From Clostridia bacterium (GTDB lineage: Bacteria; Bacillota; Clostridia; Oscillospirales; CAG-382), in contig JAFRPL010000034.1 of the NCBI GenBank assembly GCA_017429165.1, positions 1 through 41,892 on the forward strand: a stretch of DNA of 41,892 nt, in the 5' to 3' direction. Positions 9,001 through 15,985 of this stretch are shown in pieces. Made by a program: the position numbers and the translations under genes. Positions within the stretch are counted from its first letter, which is position 1, and the number at the start of each line of letters is the position of its first letter. The notes beneath the pieces are model-generated. The model had not been told where the DNA came from. It did no database searches and worked only from the letters and a program-made list of their open reading frames with translations.

Positions 9001-9531
9001 GGGCTTGCCGTTGTATTCCTCGGGAGCCGCCTTAACGCCGGCACTGCCGGAGACCGGCATATATTTGACGAAATCGAATGCAACTTTACTGCCGTCTGCG
9101 GCGAGAAGCTCAAAGCTCAACAGTTCCAAGTCGTCTTCGTTGAATTTGCCGTATACCATATCGGGGTTATAATAACCGCTGCCTGTCTCGGGTCTGAACG
9201 TGATCTCGTTTGTCCCGTCGACAAGCAGGGCGCCCGGGACCGCCAGATCGACGCTCGAAACAAAAGAACCGATCATCGTACCGTTCACGAAAACGCCGCA
9301 TGAATAATCCACGCCCGAAGCAGTTACGCGCACCGTGGCACAATTTTCCGAAACGTCTGCCTGCGCAAAGCGTATTCCGTTTATTTCAAGTTCGGTTTCG
9401 CGTTCAAATTCATAAGAAAGGCGTACCACTCCGCGGCACGGCCGTTTTTCGTCCTCCTCGCGCGCAAAAACGCGGGGGACGCACAACGCAAGCATGAGCA
9501 GCGCGGTAAATAAAGCCACAGTTCTTTTCAT
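6043..9531 (-). CDS. Secreted, membrane-anchored metallophosphoesterase with InlB-type repeat
   Basis: 1162 aa from the ATG at 9531 (GGAGGTG upstream; an in-frame ATG at 9549 lies 5' of that ribosome site). A signal peptide ends near VFA at residue 23. Beta-rich Ig-like modules fill residues about 25-450. A calcineurin-like phosphoesterase domain follows at about 480-720: HTDTQ, GDFVDD, GNHDVE, THEYMN and CGHSEG occur in family order, covering the metal ligands. The first motif is DTQ in place of the usual DxH. A Listeria-Bacteroides (InlB) repeat with FVCWADEDGNEV lies near 1030-1095. A transmembrane helix and KKKKQKAK tail end the protein; no LPXTG is seen. It should hydrolyse phosphoesters outside the cell, but the substrate is unknown. 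It is monocistronic. Confidence 0.85.
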   Translation of the reverse strand: MKRTVALFTALLMLALCVPRVFAREEDEKRPCRGVVRLSYEFERETELEINGIRFAQADVSENCATVRVTASGVDYSCGVFVNGTMIGSFVSSVDLAVPGALLVDGTNEITFRPETGSGYYNPDMVYGKFNEDDLELLSFELLAADGSKVAFDFVKYMPVSGSAGVKAAPEEYNGKPVKIGDGWSQETYLGGNTPDVPVMVGMLFESGFNSGKNIYEIDTTKFPEGENTIRFYVPETGEYLDRTDTIIVNNQAPRAELSFAGREYLTPGDDLTITFTDSVSGFSRAYVMLDDKKVYTAYKAGEYDLSAAKISDGRHTLCVYTKDKLGNEGYAYTFFDYASNAPASPLYENGSLSGEGDIYGARLIKNINLYLGGNADCSDALGCTDEKLAALEAMDDGFSPYQSFLIDLEGVDTDTVYINCTSQTGNGGKYAVLAWNYAANEWEKIAVSASGIAVTAPLRLRESGFVSDNKARVRIAPELIGNGSDTFLWHTDTQYYSAFDDLNFLYQSISEYTVEQYKAGNIAYALYTGDFVDDTHTREEAEKEYAVADKMQKIIDDAGVPNGVLAGNHDVEHDKLNYEYYHKYFPTSRYSSQECFGGAINQNECHYDLISLGGYDFVILCFGYGKNADPDTVAWANAVLKAYPNRNAILATHEYMNAQGMLLSDKARTMLNEIAIPNENVKMILCGHSEGACSQWREVPGTDRKILEILHDYQFAELNRGPQHIINNCTCDGEGFVRLLTVTTSGQLVFRTYSPYYDIDNYYAQYIDNNVYQLDLISNTQTVRTSAFRAAYGAEKTDIAEGYDVCFAVSENVYSDFTLLNDDFANNSYKTAANPDQTVTTPYDNTYGEIWYAGCEPTLFIGSNGDAPSADVAEKAVDLIPPSASALTRTSGTSTFAASIDENRALHLMPTTNEYNWVTVVWKPENANISEYPYLYFSVSVPYAVKWGMCLNTSSGKRLHFALDLYEKFGYKDYSMPSDLYGSMYGYLDLSKLIPAGDTLRQVNFTAAVQFEDVTFNYVFLGKPKGNSLTFVSGDAVRRYDAATNADFDSPGEPYIAGKRFVCWADEDGNEVSFPIKPSKDQTFTAVYEDVPEYVPECRYYTEELPMAEVIPSGEAEENSASDGGSGGVNAVTIALIAGAALVVCLIAAVLIVKKKKQKAK

Positions 9532-9551
9532 ATAAACACCTCCGCGCAAAC

Positions 9552-9580
9552 AGTATAAAACATTCGGCGCCGTTTGTCAA
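9552..9580 (-). promoter_or_regulatory. Sigma-A promoter of the metallophosphoesterase gene
   Basis: TTGACA (9580-9575), a 17-bp spacer and TATACT (9557-9552) on the - strand. The expected transcription start (about 9545) falls next to the GGAGG ribosome site at 9543-9539, giving a leader of only about 14 bases. Confidence 0.75.
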
Positions 9581-9670
9581 TAATCAACTCGACGCCGTTG
9601 ACTTAAGAAAAGAATTTGATTAATTTACATCTTTTGAACAATAAAAAAGACTTGCGCGCTATTATATTTT

Positions 9671-9711
9671 AATATTTAAATATTGATTTTTCATATATTA
9701 GATGCTATACT
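9671..9711 (+). promoter_or_regulatory. Promoter of the 16-gene + strand array, with AT palindrome
   Basis: TTGATT (9683-9688), a 17-bp spacer and TATACT (9706-9711) with an extended -10 TGC. A perfect 14-bp palindrome, AATATTTAAATATT (9671-9684), overlaps the first bases of the -35 box and could be an operator or an UP element. The DJ-1 gene starts 34 bases after the -10 box. No other strong promoter was noticed until the end of the array. Confidence 0.7.
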
Positions 9712-9745
9712 GTAACATGAATAAGCATAGAAGGTGTGAGGTTAT

Positions 9746-10291
9746 ATGAAAGTATACGTTATGCTCGCCGACGGGTTTGAAGAGACCGAGGCGCTCGTTC
9801 CCTGGGACGTGCTCAAACGTGCGGGAGCGGAAGTAAAACTCGTTTCCGTCAGCGCGTCAAAACGCGTGACCGGAGCCCACGGACTTGCCGTCGAAGCCGA
9901 CGCCGTTATCGATGGGATCGGACCGTCGATACCCGACTGCATCGTTCTGCCCGGAGGTATGCCGGGAACGCTGAACCTCAAAGCGTGCGCTAAGCTTTCG
10001 GCGATGCTGCTCGAAGCAGACTCCAAAGGCGGAGTAATCGCCGCTATCTGCGCCGCCCCTTCCGTGCTCGGCGGACTCGGGCTGCTCAAAGGCAAAAAGG
10101 CGGTGTGTTTTCCGGGATTTGAAAACACGCTCGACGGCGCGACTGTCGTCGATACCGCAGTATGCCGCGACGGCAGGATAATCACCGCCAAAGGCATGGG
10201 AGCCGCGTTTGAGTTCGCTTTTGCTCTGACCGACCTGTTTTTCGGAAACGAAACCGCCGCACAGCTAAAAAAAGGGGTACAATATAACTAA
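9746..10291 (+). CDS. DJ-1/PfpI family protein
   Basis: 181 aa, the usual size for the DJ-1/YajL/ThiJ branch. The conserved Glu (E15 in ADGFEETEA) and the nucleophile Cys (C102 in AAICAAPSVL) match E18 and C106 of human DJ-1. The PGGMPG loop and the C-terminal TAKGMGAAFEFA segment are also present. Relatives act as chaperones or as glyoxalase/deglycase-type enzymes against methylglyoxal damage, and the exact activity is disputed. Cytoplasmic. It heads the long + strand array directly behind its promoter. The ribosome site is GGTGTGAGG upstream of the ATG. The tail KKGVQYN is followed after 17 bases by the CPBP protease gene. Confidence 0.9.
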   Translation: MKVYVMLADGFEETEALVPWDVLKRAGAEVKLVSVSASKRVTGAHGLAVEADAVIDGIGPSIPDCIVLPGGMPGTLNLKACAKLSAMLLEADSKGGVIAAICAAPSVLGGLGLLKGKKAVCFPGFENTLDGATVVDTAVCRDGRIITAKGMGAAFEFAFALTDLFFGNETAAQLKKGVQYN

Positions 10292-10308
10292 ACGAAGGAG
10301 AAAAAGAA

Positions 10309-11229
10309 TTGAACAAAAAAGGCAAAGTTTTTACGCTAACACCTATATTTGTTCCGTTCCTTGCGGCGGTCTTGTTACTATTGCTCACGGTGAGCGGCAA
10401 GCTGCTCGTTTCGTCGGGCGACCCCGAGATCACGGTCACCGAAAAGCTGCTGCGTTTTTCGGTGGTCCAGATAATAGTATATATACTCCCTTGCATAGTT
10501 TATTATTTCTTTAAAGGCAGAAAGCTAAACACCCCATTTATGATATCCCCGGTAGGCCGCGGCAACATACTGTTCGTGTTCGTTTCGGCGTTTATGCTGC
10601 TCGCCGGCAACTTGCTTATCAAATACATTTATTACATATCTTCTTCGTTCCAGCCGACCGGCGTCGATCACATAGTTTCGGATCTCACTTCCATAAGCGG
10701 AGTTTCGCCCGTGCTTATAATAATAGCCGTCGCGCTTGTCCCCGCGGTATGCGAGGAGATATTCTTCCGCGGGCTGATACTTGCGGAATACAAGATATAC
10801 GGAACGTTCAACGCCGTGGTGTTTTCGGCGATCTGCTTTGCGATGATACATTTTTCGGTGGAAGCGTTCCCGCTGTATTTCTTTTCGGGCCTTGTGCTCG
10901 GGATGACCGTCGCGGTCACGAAATCCGTATTCGTTTCCATAGCGATCCATTTTATAAGCAACGTACTCAGCATATATTTAAGCGATTCATTCATGCGCGT
11001 AAGCGTACAAAAAAGCGGCAAATTCTTTATGCTGTTCATAATCGCAACGCTGTTCATCATTTCCACGGTGTTCGTCGTCGCAATCGCTGAACGCATATTC
11101 TACCGCCGTGCCGACAACAACGAACAACGTCCCAAGGAAAGAAGCATAGACAATATCGCGCCCGTTTACCTTTCTCCCGGCTTTTTCGGGCTGGTGCTTG
11201 TATTCGTGCTTATCATTATTCTTTTTTAA
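10309..11229 (+). CDS. CPBP family intramembrane metalloprotease
   Basis: 306 aa, starting at a TTG with GAAGGAG seven bases upstream. About eight hydrophobic helices are visible. The Abi/CPBP signature is clear: VCEEIFFRGLIL (EExxxR), then FAMIHFS and IAIHFISN carrying the metal-binding His residues. By family knowledge these are CAAX-protease-like (type II) intramembrane metalloproteases; some process peptides or give self-immunity, but most have no known substrate. It sits between the DJ-1 and mltG genes with gaps of 17 and 9 bases, so it is part of the array. An envelope function is likely from context only. Confidence 0.88.
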   Translation: MNKKGKVFTLTPIFVPFLAAVLLLLLTVSGKLLVSSGDPEITVTEKLLRFSVVQIIVYILPCIVYYFFKGRKLNTPFMISPVGRGNILFVFVSAFMLLAGNLLIKYIYYISSSFQPTGVDHIVSDLTSISGVSPVLIIIAVALVPAVCEEIFFRGLILAEYKIYGTFNAVVFSAICFAMIHFSVEAFPLYFFSGLVLGMTVAVTKSVFVSIAIHFISNVLSIYLSDSFMRVSVQKSGKFFMLFIIATLFIISTVFVVAIAERIFYRRADNNEQRPKERSIDNIAPVYLSPGFFGLVLVFVLIIILF

Positions 11230-11238
11230 GGAGCCGTA

Positions 11239-12825
11239 ATGAGCGAAAACGATAAAAACAAGGAACTTTCGTCAGAAGAACTGAATAATCTGCTTGACGA
11301 TTATATAGCGTCGATAGAAAGCAGGGCGAGCGCCGAAAAGAAGCCCGGGACGACCGAGCCCGAGCTGCCAGAGTCCCCTTCCCTGCCCGACGATCTGCTG
11401 CTCCCGGAAGTCACGGGTGAAAAGCCGTCCGCTCTCGAACCGGACGAGACGGACGCGCCTCTGACCATGCATTTCACCAACGTGAGCGCGCTCGACAGCA
11501 TAGGCAGAACGCAGGAACTGAATATCGACAACCATCTTTCCGACGAGGCCCCTTCCGAGCTCGCCGAGTTCAACCGCGAAGGCGCGGAAGGAACCGCCCC
11601 CGAAGGAGCGACGTCGGAACAGCCCGCGCAATCCGGCGAAGACGAGCCCGAGGCGCCGTGGCATAAACGCGTCGTCAAAAAGGTGGGATCGTTTATATGG
11701 AACAGCGGCTTTTTGCTCAAAGCGGGCGTGTATATACTCATTGTGCTCGCGATTTCGGCGTTCCTTTCGTACTATATAATCGCCGTCGGCAACGATGTTA
11801 TGGCTTTTGTCAAATCGGACCGCGAAGTGACCGTTACGGTCCCCGAAAACATCACCCGCAGAGAGCTGAGCTTTTTGCTTGAAAAGAACGGCATAATCAA
11901 TTACGACTGGGCGTTCAATCTCTTCCTCATATACAAAGGGTGCGACGAGAATTCGTTCCTGACGGGAGAGCACACTTTCAACAGCAAGATGAACTACAGC
12001 CAGATCATTTCGGAGCTCACGGAAGTGAAACGGAATCTCGAAGAAGTATCGATCACCATTCCCGAAGGTTATACCGTGGACCAGATAATCGATCTTTTGA
12101 CTTCTCAGGGCATAGGGACCCGTGAAAAATTCATAGAAGCCATCAACGAATATCCTTACCAGCACGAGTTCGTAAAAGAGCTCGAAAAGATCGGCTATTC
12201 GTCGGATCGGGTTTATCGGCTCGAAGGATATCTCTACCCCGACACGTATTATTTCTACAAAGATTCGGCAGAGTATCTGATCATCAACAAGATGCTCAAC
12301 AACTTCAATAACAAATTCTGGATCTATTACGAATCCACTTTCAAGGAAGAGATCGAAAAGACCGGGCTGACGTTTGACGAGATCATAACGCTGGCTTCAA
12401 TGATCCAGAGCGAAGCAAAACTCGAAATAGATTTTGAGTATATCTCATATGTTTTCCGCAACCGTCTCAGCCATCCGAGCACTTTCCCGCGTCTCGAATC
12501 CGACGCGACAGTCCAGTACGCATTGATGCTGCACGGCGAAGCCAGGAACGAAGACCTGACTTCGGAGCAGCTGGTTATCGACGACCCGTATAACACGCGA
12601 CTCTACGAAGGGCTTCCTCCGGGAGCGATCTGCAATCCCGGGTTCGACGCCATATCGGCGGCGATCTACCCCGATATGCCGATGAGAGACGACGACACCG
12701 CTATAAACGCTTACTTTTTCGTCTCCAACAAAGCCGGCAAGACTTATTACGCCGAAACGCTGAGCGAGCACAATGAAAACGTCAGACAGGTCAAAAAGGA
12801 TAACGAAGCAAATGAGAAAGAATGA
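11239..12825 (+). CDS. mltG: Endolytic transglycosylase MltG (YceG-like)
   Basis: 528 aa. Residues 1-150 are an acidic, Pro- and Ser-rich cytoplasmic region. One transmembrane helix follows at about 155-180 (GVYILIVLAISAFLSYYI), then the YceG/MltG domain: a LysM-like lobe with VPENITRRELSFLLEKNGII, LEGYLYPDTYYF, ITLASMIQSEA, LESDATVQYAL and LPPGAICNPG. MltG cleaves nascent peptidoglycan strands outside the membrane and sets glycan length. The usual VEKE catalytic motif reads IQSE here: the second Glu, which I take to be the catalytic one, is kept, while the first is Gln. The next gene starts inside its 3' end. Confidence 0.92.
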   Translation: MSENDKNKELSSEELNNLLDDYIASIESRASAEKKPGTTEPELPESPSLPDDLLLPEVTGEKPSALEPDETDAPLTMHFTNVSALDSIGRTQELNIDNHLSDEAPSELAEFNREGAEGTAPEGATSEQPAQSGEDEPEAPWHKRVVKKVGSFIWNSGFLLKAGVYILIVLAISAFLSYYIIAVGNDVMAFVKSDREVTVTVPENITRRELSFLLEKNGIINYDWAFNLFLIYKGCDENSFLTGEHTFNSKMNYSQIISELTEVKRNLEEVSITIPEGYTVDQIIDLLTSQGIGTREKFIEAINEYPYQHEFVKELEKIGYSSDRVYRLEGYLYPDTYYFYKDSAEYLIINKMLNNFNNKFWIYYESTFKEEIEKTGLTFDEIITLASMIQSEAKLEIDFEYISYVFRNRLSHPSTFPRLESDATVQYALMLHGEARNEDLTSEQLVIDDPYNTRLYEGLPPGAICNPGFDAISAAIYPDMPMRDDDTAINAYFFVSNKAGKTYYAETLSEHNENVRQVKKDNEANEKE

Positions 12826-14032
12826 GCCCGAGATCCTGTCCCCGGCCGGAAACCCGGAAAAACTGCGTTTTGCGGTCGATTACGGCGCCGACGCCGTTTA
12901 CTGTGCGCTGCGCGATTTCGGTATGCGCGCCGCTTCGGATAATTTCACTCCCGAAGAGCTTTCGGAGGGCATCGAATATGCGCATTCGCACGGCGCAAAA
13001 GTTTATCTCACGCTCAACACGATGCCGTCGGAACTCAAGATCGGTGAGCTTCCTGAACTGTTGGAAAGCATATCCGCGTGCGTGCCGGACGCATTCATCA
13101 TCAGCGATCCCGGCGTGATGCGGATCGTTAAGGAACGTTTTCCGGGACCGGCGATACATCTTTCCACCCAAGCGTCTACGGTGAACGCCGAAGGATGCCG
13201 GTTCTGGTACGAAAACGGCGTAAAACGTATTGTCCTCGCACGTGAGCTGACCATAGACGCGATACGGGCGATACGCAAAAATACGCCGCCGGAGCTTGAA
13301 CTCGAAGCGTTCGTCCACGGAGCGATGTGTATTTCGTATTCCGGCAGATGTCTGCTTTCGAATCACTTCACCGGCAGGAACGCCAACGAAGGCAGGTGCG
13401 CGCAGCCCTGCAGGTGGAAGTATTATCTGCGCGAGGAAAAACGGCCGGACGAGCTCATAACCGCCGAGCAGTTTTCGGAAGGCACATACGTGTTTTCGAG
13501 CAAAGACCTTTGTATGATCGAGCATATGGACGACCTCTGCTCCTGCGGACTCGACAGCTTCAAGATAGAAGGCAGAATGAAATCAGCGTATTACGCCGCG
13601 TGCGTGACCAACGCGTATAAATGCGCGCTTAAAGACCATATCGCCGGCAAGCCGTTCGACAAGGCGCTGCTCGCCGAAGTGGAAGGCGTGAGCCATCGCG
13701 AATATTATACGGGCTTTTTCTACGACGATCCGGCGGAAAAGCCGGTCACGGTCACTGAACCGGGATATATCTGCGACAAACCGTTCTACTGCTATGTGAC
13801 GTCATACGATGAAACAAATTCGCTAGCAAAATGTTTTCAAAAGAACAAGATGTATTCACACAGCAAGGCCGAACTGCTCACACCCGGCAGCACGGGCAGA
13901 GTAATTGATATTGATGAGATCTACGACGAGGATATGAAGCCAATCGACTCCACTCCCCGCCCCAAACAGGAATTCTTTATAAAGATACCCGGCGCACGAC
14001 CGGGCGACATTATACGCGCGTATGATAACTGA
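12812..14032 (+). CDS. U32 family peptidase (TrhP/YrrN-O-like)
   Basis: 406 aa from the ATG at 12812 (AAAGGA upstream), overlapping mltG by 14 bases; an in-frame ATG at 12773 lacks a ribosome site. The U32 signature is complete at residues about 165-185: EAFVHGAMCISYSGRCLLS. Further Cys occur in NEGRCAQPCRW, and DSFKIEGRMKS follows. The early ILSPAGNPEKLRFAVDYGAD is also typical. Relatives TrhP/YegQ and YrrN/YrrO are needed for 5-hydroxyuridine in tRNA, and RlhA for hydroxylation of 23S rRNA, so RNA modification is more likely than proteolysis. The mltG-U32 order matches B. subtilis yrrL-yrrN/O, but yrrM is absent. Confidence 0.88.
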   Translation: MRKNEPEILSPAGNPEKLRFAVDYGADAVYCALRDFGMRAASDNFTPEELSEGIEYAHSHGAKVYLTLNTMPSELKIGELPELLESISACVPDAFIISDPGVMRIVKERFPGPAIHLSTQASTVNAEGCRFWYENGVKRIVLARELTIDAIRAIRKNTPPELELEAFVHGAMCISYSGRCLLSNHFTGRNANEGRCAQPCRWKYYLREEKRPDELITAEQFSEGTYVFSSKDLCMIEHMDDLCSCGLDSFKIEGRMKSAYYAACVTNAYKCALKDHIAGKPFDKALLAEVEGVSHREYYTGFFYDDPAEKPVTVTEPGYICDKPFYCYVTSYDETNSLAKCFQKNKMYSHSKAELLTPGSTGRVIDIDEIYDEDMKPIDSTPRPKQEFFIKIPGARPGDIIRAYDN

Positions 14033-14675
14033 ACTTTTCAAACACAAAGCGGCAATTATCTGCGGTCACTTCGGAACCGGCAAGACCAATATAGCAGTCA
14101 ACCTGGCGCTTGGCGCCGCAGACATGTTCAAGAACGTTTGCATCGCCGACCTCGATACTGTCAACCCGTATTTCCGCACCGCCGATAACGCCGAGGAGTT
14201 GCGCAGACGCGGCGTCAACGTATTGCTGCCGCAGTTTGCCAACACCAACGTCGACATCCCGTCGCTTCCGCCCTCGTTCCCGCTCATATTCACCACCGAC
14301 TGCCGTTCGGTGACCGACGTCGGCGGCGACGAGGAAGGAGCTGCCGTACTCAGGGGCTTTGCCGAAAGGTATGAAAGTATCGGCTACGATATGTATTACG
14401 TTTTCAACGCGTTCCGCCCCGAGAACGCGAATACCGAATACTCTCTCTATTCCCTTCGCGCAATAGAAGCCGCTTCCGGTCTGAAATTTTCGGGCATTAT
14501 AAACAATTCCAATCTAGGCGCCGAGACAGACAGAAGCGTGGTGTTTGCCGCGCAGAAAAAAGCGGAAGAGTTCGCAAAAGAATCCGGTGTGCCGCTCGTT
14601 ATGACGACCGCGTTCGAAAAGAACGCTTTCCCCGGCTGTACCGTGATCGAGGACATCACTAAAAAGCTGTTTTGA
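14022..14675 (+). CDS. ParA/MinD-like P-loop ATPase linked to 2-oxoacid oxidoreductase genes
   Basis: 217 aa. Walker A is GHFGTGKT at residues 15-22. The Asp-containing second motif ADLDTVNPYFRT follows at about 43-54. The rest fits a SIMIBI-class (MinD/ParA/CobB-like) fold: IINNSNLGAETD near 160 and a C-terminal PLVMTTAFEKNAFP. The signature Lys of true ParA/MinD Walker A (KGGxGKT) is absent, so it may not dimerise in the ParA way. It overlaps the U32 gene by 11 bases and lies 28 bases before the ferredoxin-like vorD gene. A role in assembly or activation of that Fe-S enzyme is an inference; I do not recognise a characterised homologue. Confidence 0.65.
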   Translation: MITELFKHKAAIICGHFGTGKTNIAVNLALGAADMFKNVCIADLDTVNPYFRTADNAEELRRRGVNVLLPQFANTNVDIPSLPPSFPLIFTTDCRSVTDVGGDEEGAAVLRGFAERYESIGYDMYYVFNAFRPENANTEYSLYSLRAIEAASGLKFSGIINNSNLGAETDRSVVFAAQKKAEEFAKESGVPLVMTTAFEKNAFPGCTVIEDITKKLF

Positions 14676-14703
14676 AATTTACATAAAAGAAAGGTATATT
14701 GCA

Positions 14704-14919
14704 ATGAACCGTGTAACTTTTGACAAAAATCTTTGCAAGGGCTGCGGATTGTGCGTGCTGGCTTGTCCCAGGCACATAATCTTCCTTGACAAAGAACAGA
14801 TCAACGAAAAAGGGTATCACCCTGCGACGGTCAGAGAGCAGGACCAATGCCTTGCCTGCGCCATGTGCGCCACTATGTGTCCCGATGTCGTCATAACCGT
14901 AGAAAAGGGGGTAGAATAA
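14704..14919 (+). CDS. vorD: 2-oxoacid:ferredoxin oxidoreductase, delta (2x[4Fe-4S]) subunit
   Basis: 71 aa. Two classical CxxCxxCxxxCP motifs bind two [4Fe-4S] clusters: C11, C14, C17, C21 and C49, C52, C55, C59. Small ferredoxin-like delta subunits of this size carry electrons from the TPP site to external ferredoxin in the KOR/VOR family. The stop overlaps the start of the alpha subunit by one base (TAATG). The ribosome site is GAAAGG before the ATG. The four subunits occur in order delta, alpha, beta, gamma. Whether the enzyme uses branched-chain 2-oxoacids or 2-oxoglutarate cannot be told from this subunit. Confidence 0.88.
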   Translation: MNRVTFDKNLCKGCGLCVLACPRHIIFLDKEQINEKGYHPATVREQDQCLACAMCATMCPDVVITVEKGVE

Positions 14920-15983
14920 TGTCCAAGATGCTTATGAAAGGTAACGAAGCGATAGCCGAAGCCGCCATTCGCGCCGGCTGCAAGCTGTTTTTCGGTTACC
15001 CGATCACTCCGCAGACCGAACTTTCGGAATATATGGCAAAGCAGATGCCCAAACGCGGCGGCCTATGCCTGCAGGCGGAAAGCGAGATTGCCGCCATCAA
15101 TATGGTGCTGGGAGCCACCGCTTCAGGCGCGCGCGCAATAACCTCTTCTTCCTCCCCCGGGATATCGCTCAAATCCGAAGGGATATCTTACATAGCGGGT
15201 TCCGATCTGCCCTGCGTCATAGTCAACGTACAGCGAGGCGGACCAGGTCTGGGCGGCATACAGCCGGCGCAGTCCGATTATAACCAGGCGACAAAAGCGC
15301 CCGGCCACGGCGACCTTCACCTTATAGTACTCGCGCCCGCGTCCGTACAGGAAATGGCGTCGCTCACCGGACTCGCGTTCGACCTTGCCGACCAGTACCG
15401 TATGCCCGCGATGATACTCGCCGACGGCGCGCTGGGGCAAATGATGGAGCCGGTCGACTTTGAAGAACGTACTCCGCGCGAACTGCCCGAAAAGACCTGG
15501 GCGTGCTGCGGTCACGGTAACAAACGCGAACACAATATTATAAACAGTTTGTATATACAGCCCAACGTTCTTGAAGATATCGTCAAAGAGCGCTTCAAAC
15601 GTTACGAAGAAGTCGAAAAGAACGAAGTCATGTACGAAGAATATATGTGCGACGACGCCGATATCGTCATAGTCGCTTACGGTATCACCGCACGCATAGC
15701 GAAATCAGCGGTCAAAGAGGCGCGCGCCATGGGCGTAAAAGCGGGACTTTTCCGCTGCATAACGCTTTATCCGTTCCCCGCGAAAGAGCTCGAAAAGCTT
15801 TCGCACAAAGTCAAGCGTTTCGTTTCGGTGGAAATGAATATGGGTCAGATGGTCAACGACGTCAAAGTCGCCACCGATTGCCGCGTTCCCGTGACTCATT
15901 GTGGCAGAACGGGCGGCGTCATCCCCACCGTCAAAGAGATCACCGAAGAAATAATGCGCTTATCCGCAAAGAAGGAGGGCTGA
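14919..15983 (+). CDS. vorB: 2-oxoacid:ferredoxin oxidoreductase alpha subunit (VorB type)
   Basis: 354 aa from the ATG at 14919 (AAGGGGG upstream). It begins MLMKGNEAIAEAAIRAG, then FFGYPITPQTELSEYMA, AESEIAAINMVLGA, TSSSSPGISLKSEGISY and RGGPGLGGIQPAQSDYNQA. These are hallmarks of the pyrimidine-binding (POR_N) alpha subunit of ferredoxin-dependent 2-oxoacid oxidoreductases, and the sequence fits what is called VorB (3-methyl-2-oxobutanoate dehydrogenase). The C-terminal third (ADIVIVAYGITARIAKSA) is the domain II transketolase-like part. It oxidatively decarboxylates a 2-oxoacid to acyl-CoA with reduction of ferredoxin, and may run in reverse. Cytoplasmic complex with the three neighbouring subunits. 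Confidence 0.9.
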   Translation: MSKMLMKGNEAIAEAAIRAGCKLFFGYPITPQTELSEYMAKQMPKRGGLCLQAESEIAAINMVLGATASGARAITSSSSPGISLKSEGISYIAGSDLPCVIVNVQRGGPGLGGIQPAQSDYNQATKAPGHGDLHLIVLAPASVQEMASLTGLAFDLADQYRMPAMILADGALGQMMEPVDFEERTPRELPEKTWACCGHGNKREHNIINSLYIQPNVLEDIVKERFKRYEEVEKNEVMYEEYMCDDADIVIVAYGITARIAKSAVKEARAMGVKAGLFRCITLYPFPAKELEKLSHKVKRFVSVEMNMGQMVNDVKVATDCRVPVTHCGRTGGVIPTVKEITEEIMRLSAKKEG

Positions 15984-15985
15984 TC

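Noticed and set aside
14847..14918. Upstream in-frame extension of vorB
   Set aside because: It overlaps the second cluster motif of vorD. The ATG at 14919 has GGGGG and the usual N-terminus.
15647..15985. 113-residue upstream extension of the vorA frame
   Set aside because: It lies wholly within vorB in another frame. The ATG at 15986 has an excellent ribosome site and gives the family's normal length.
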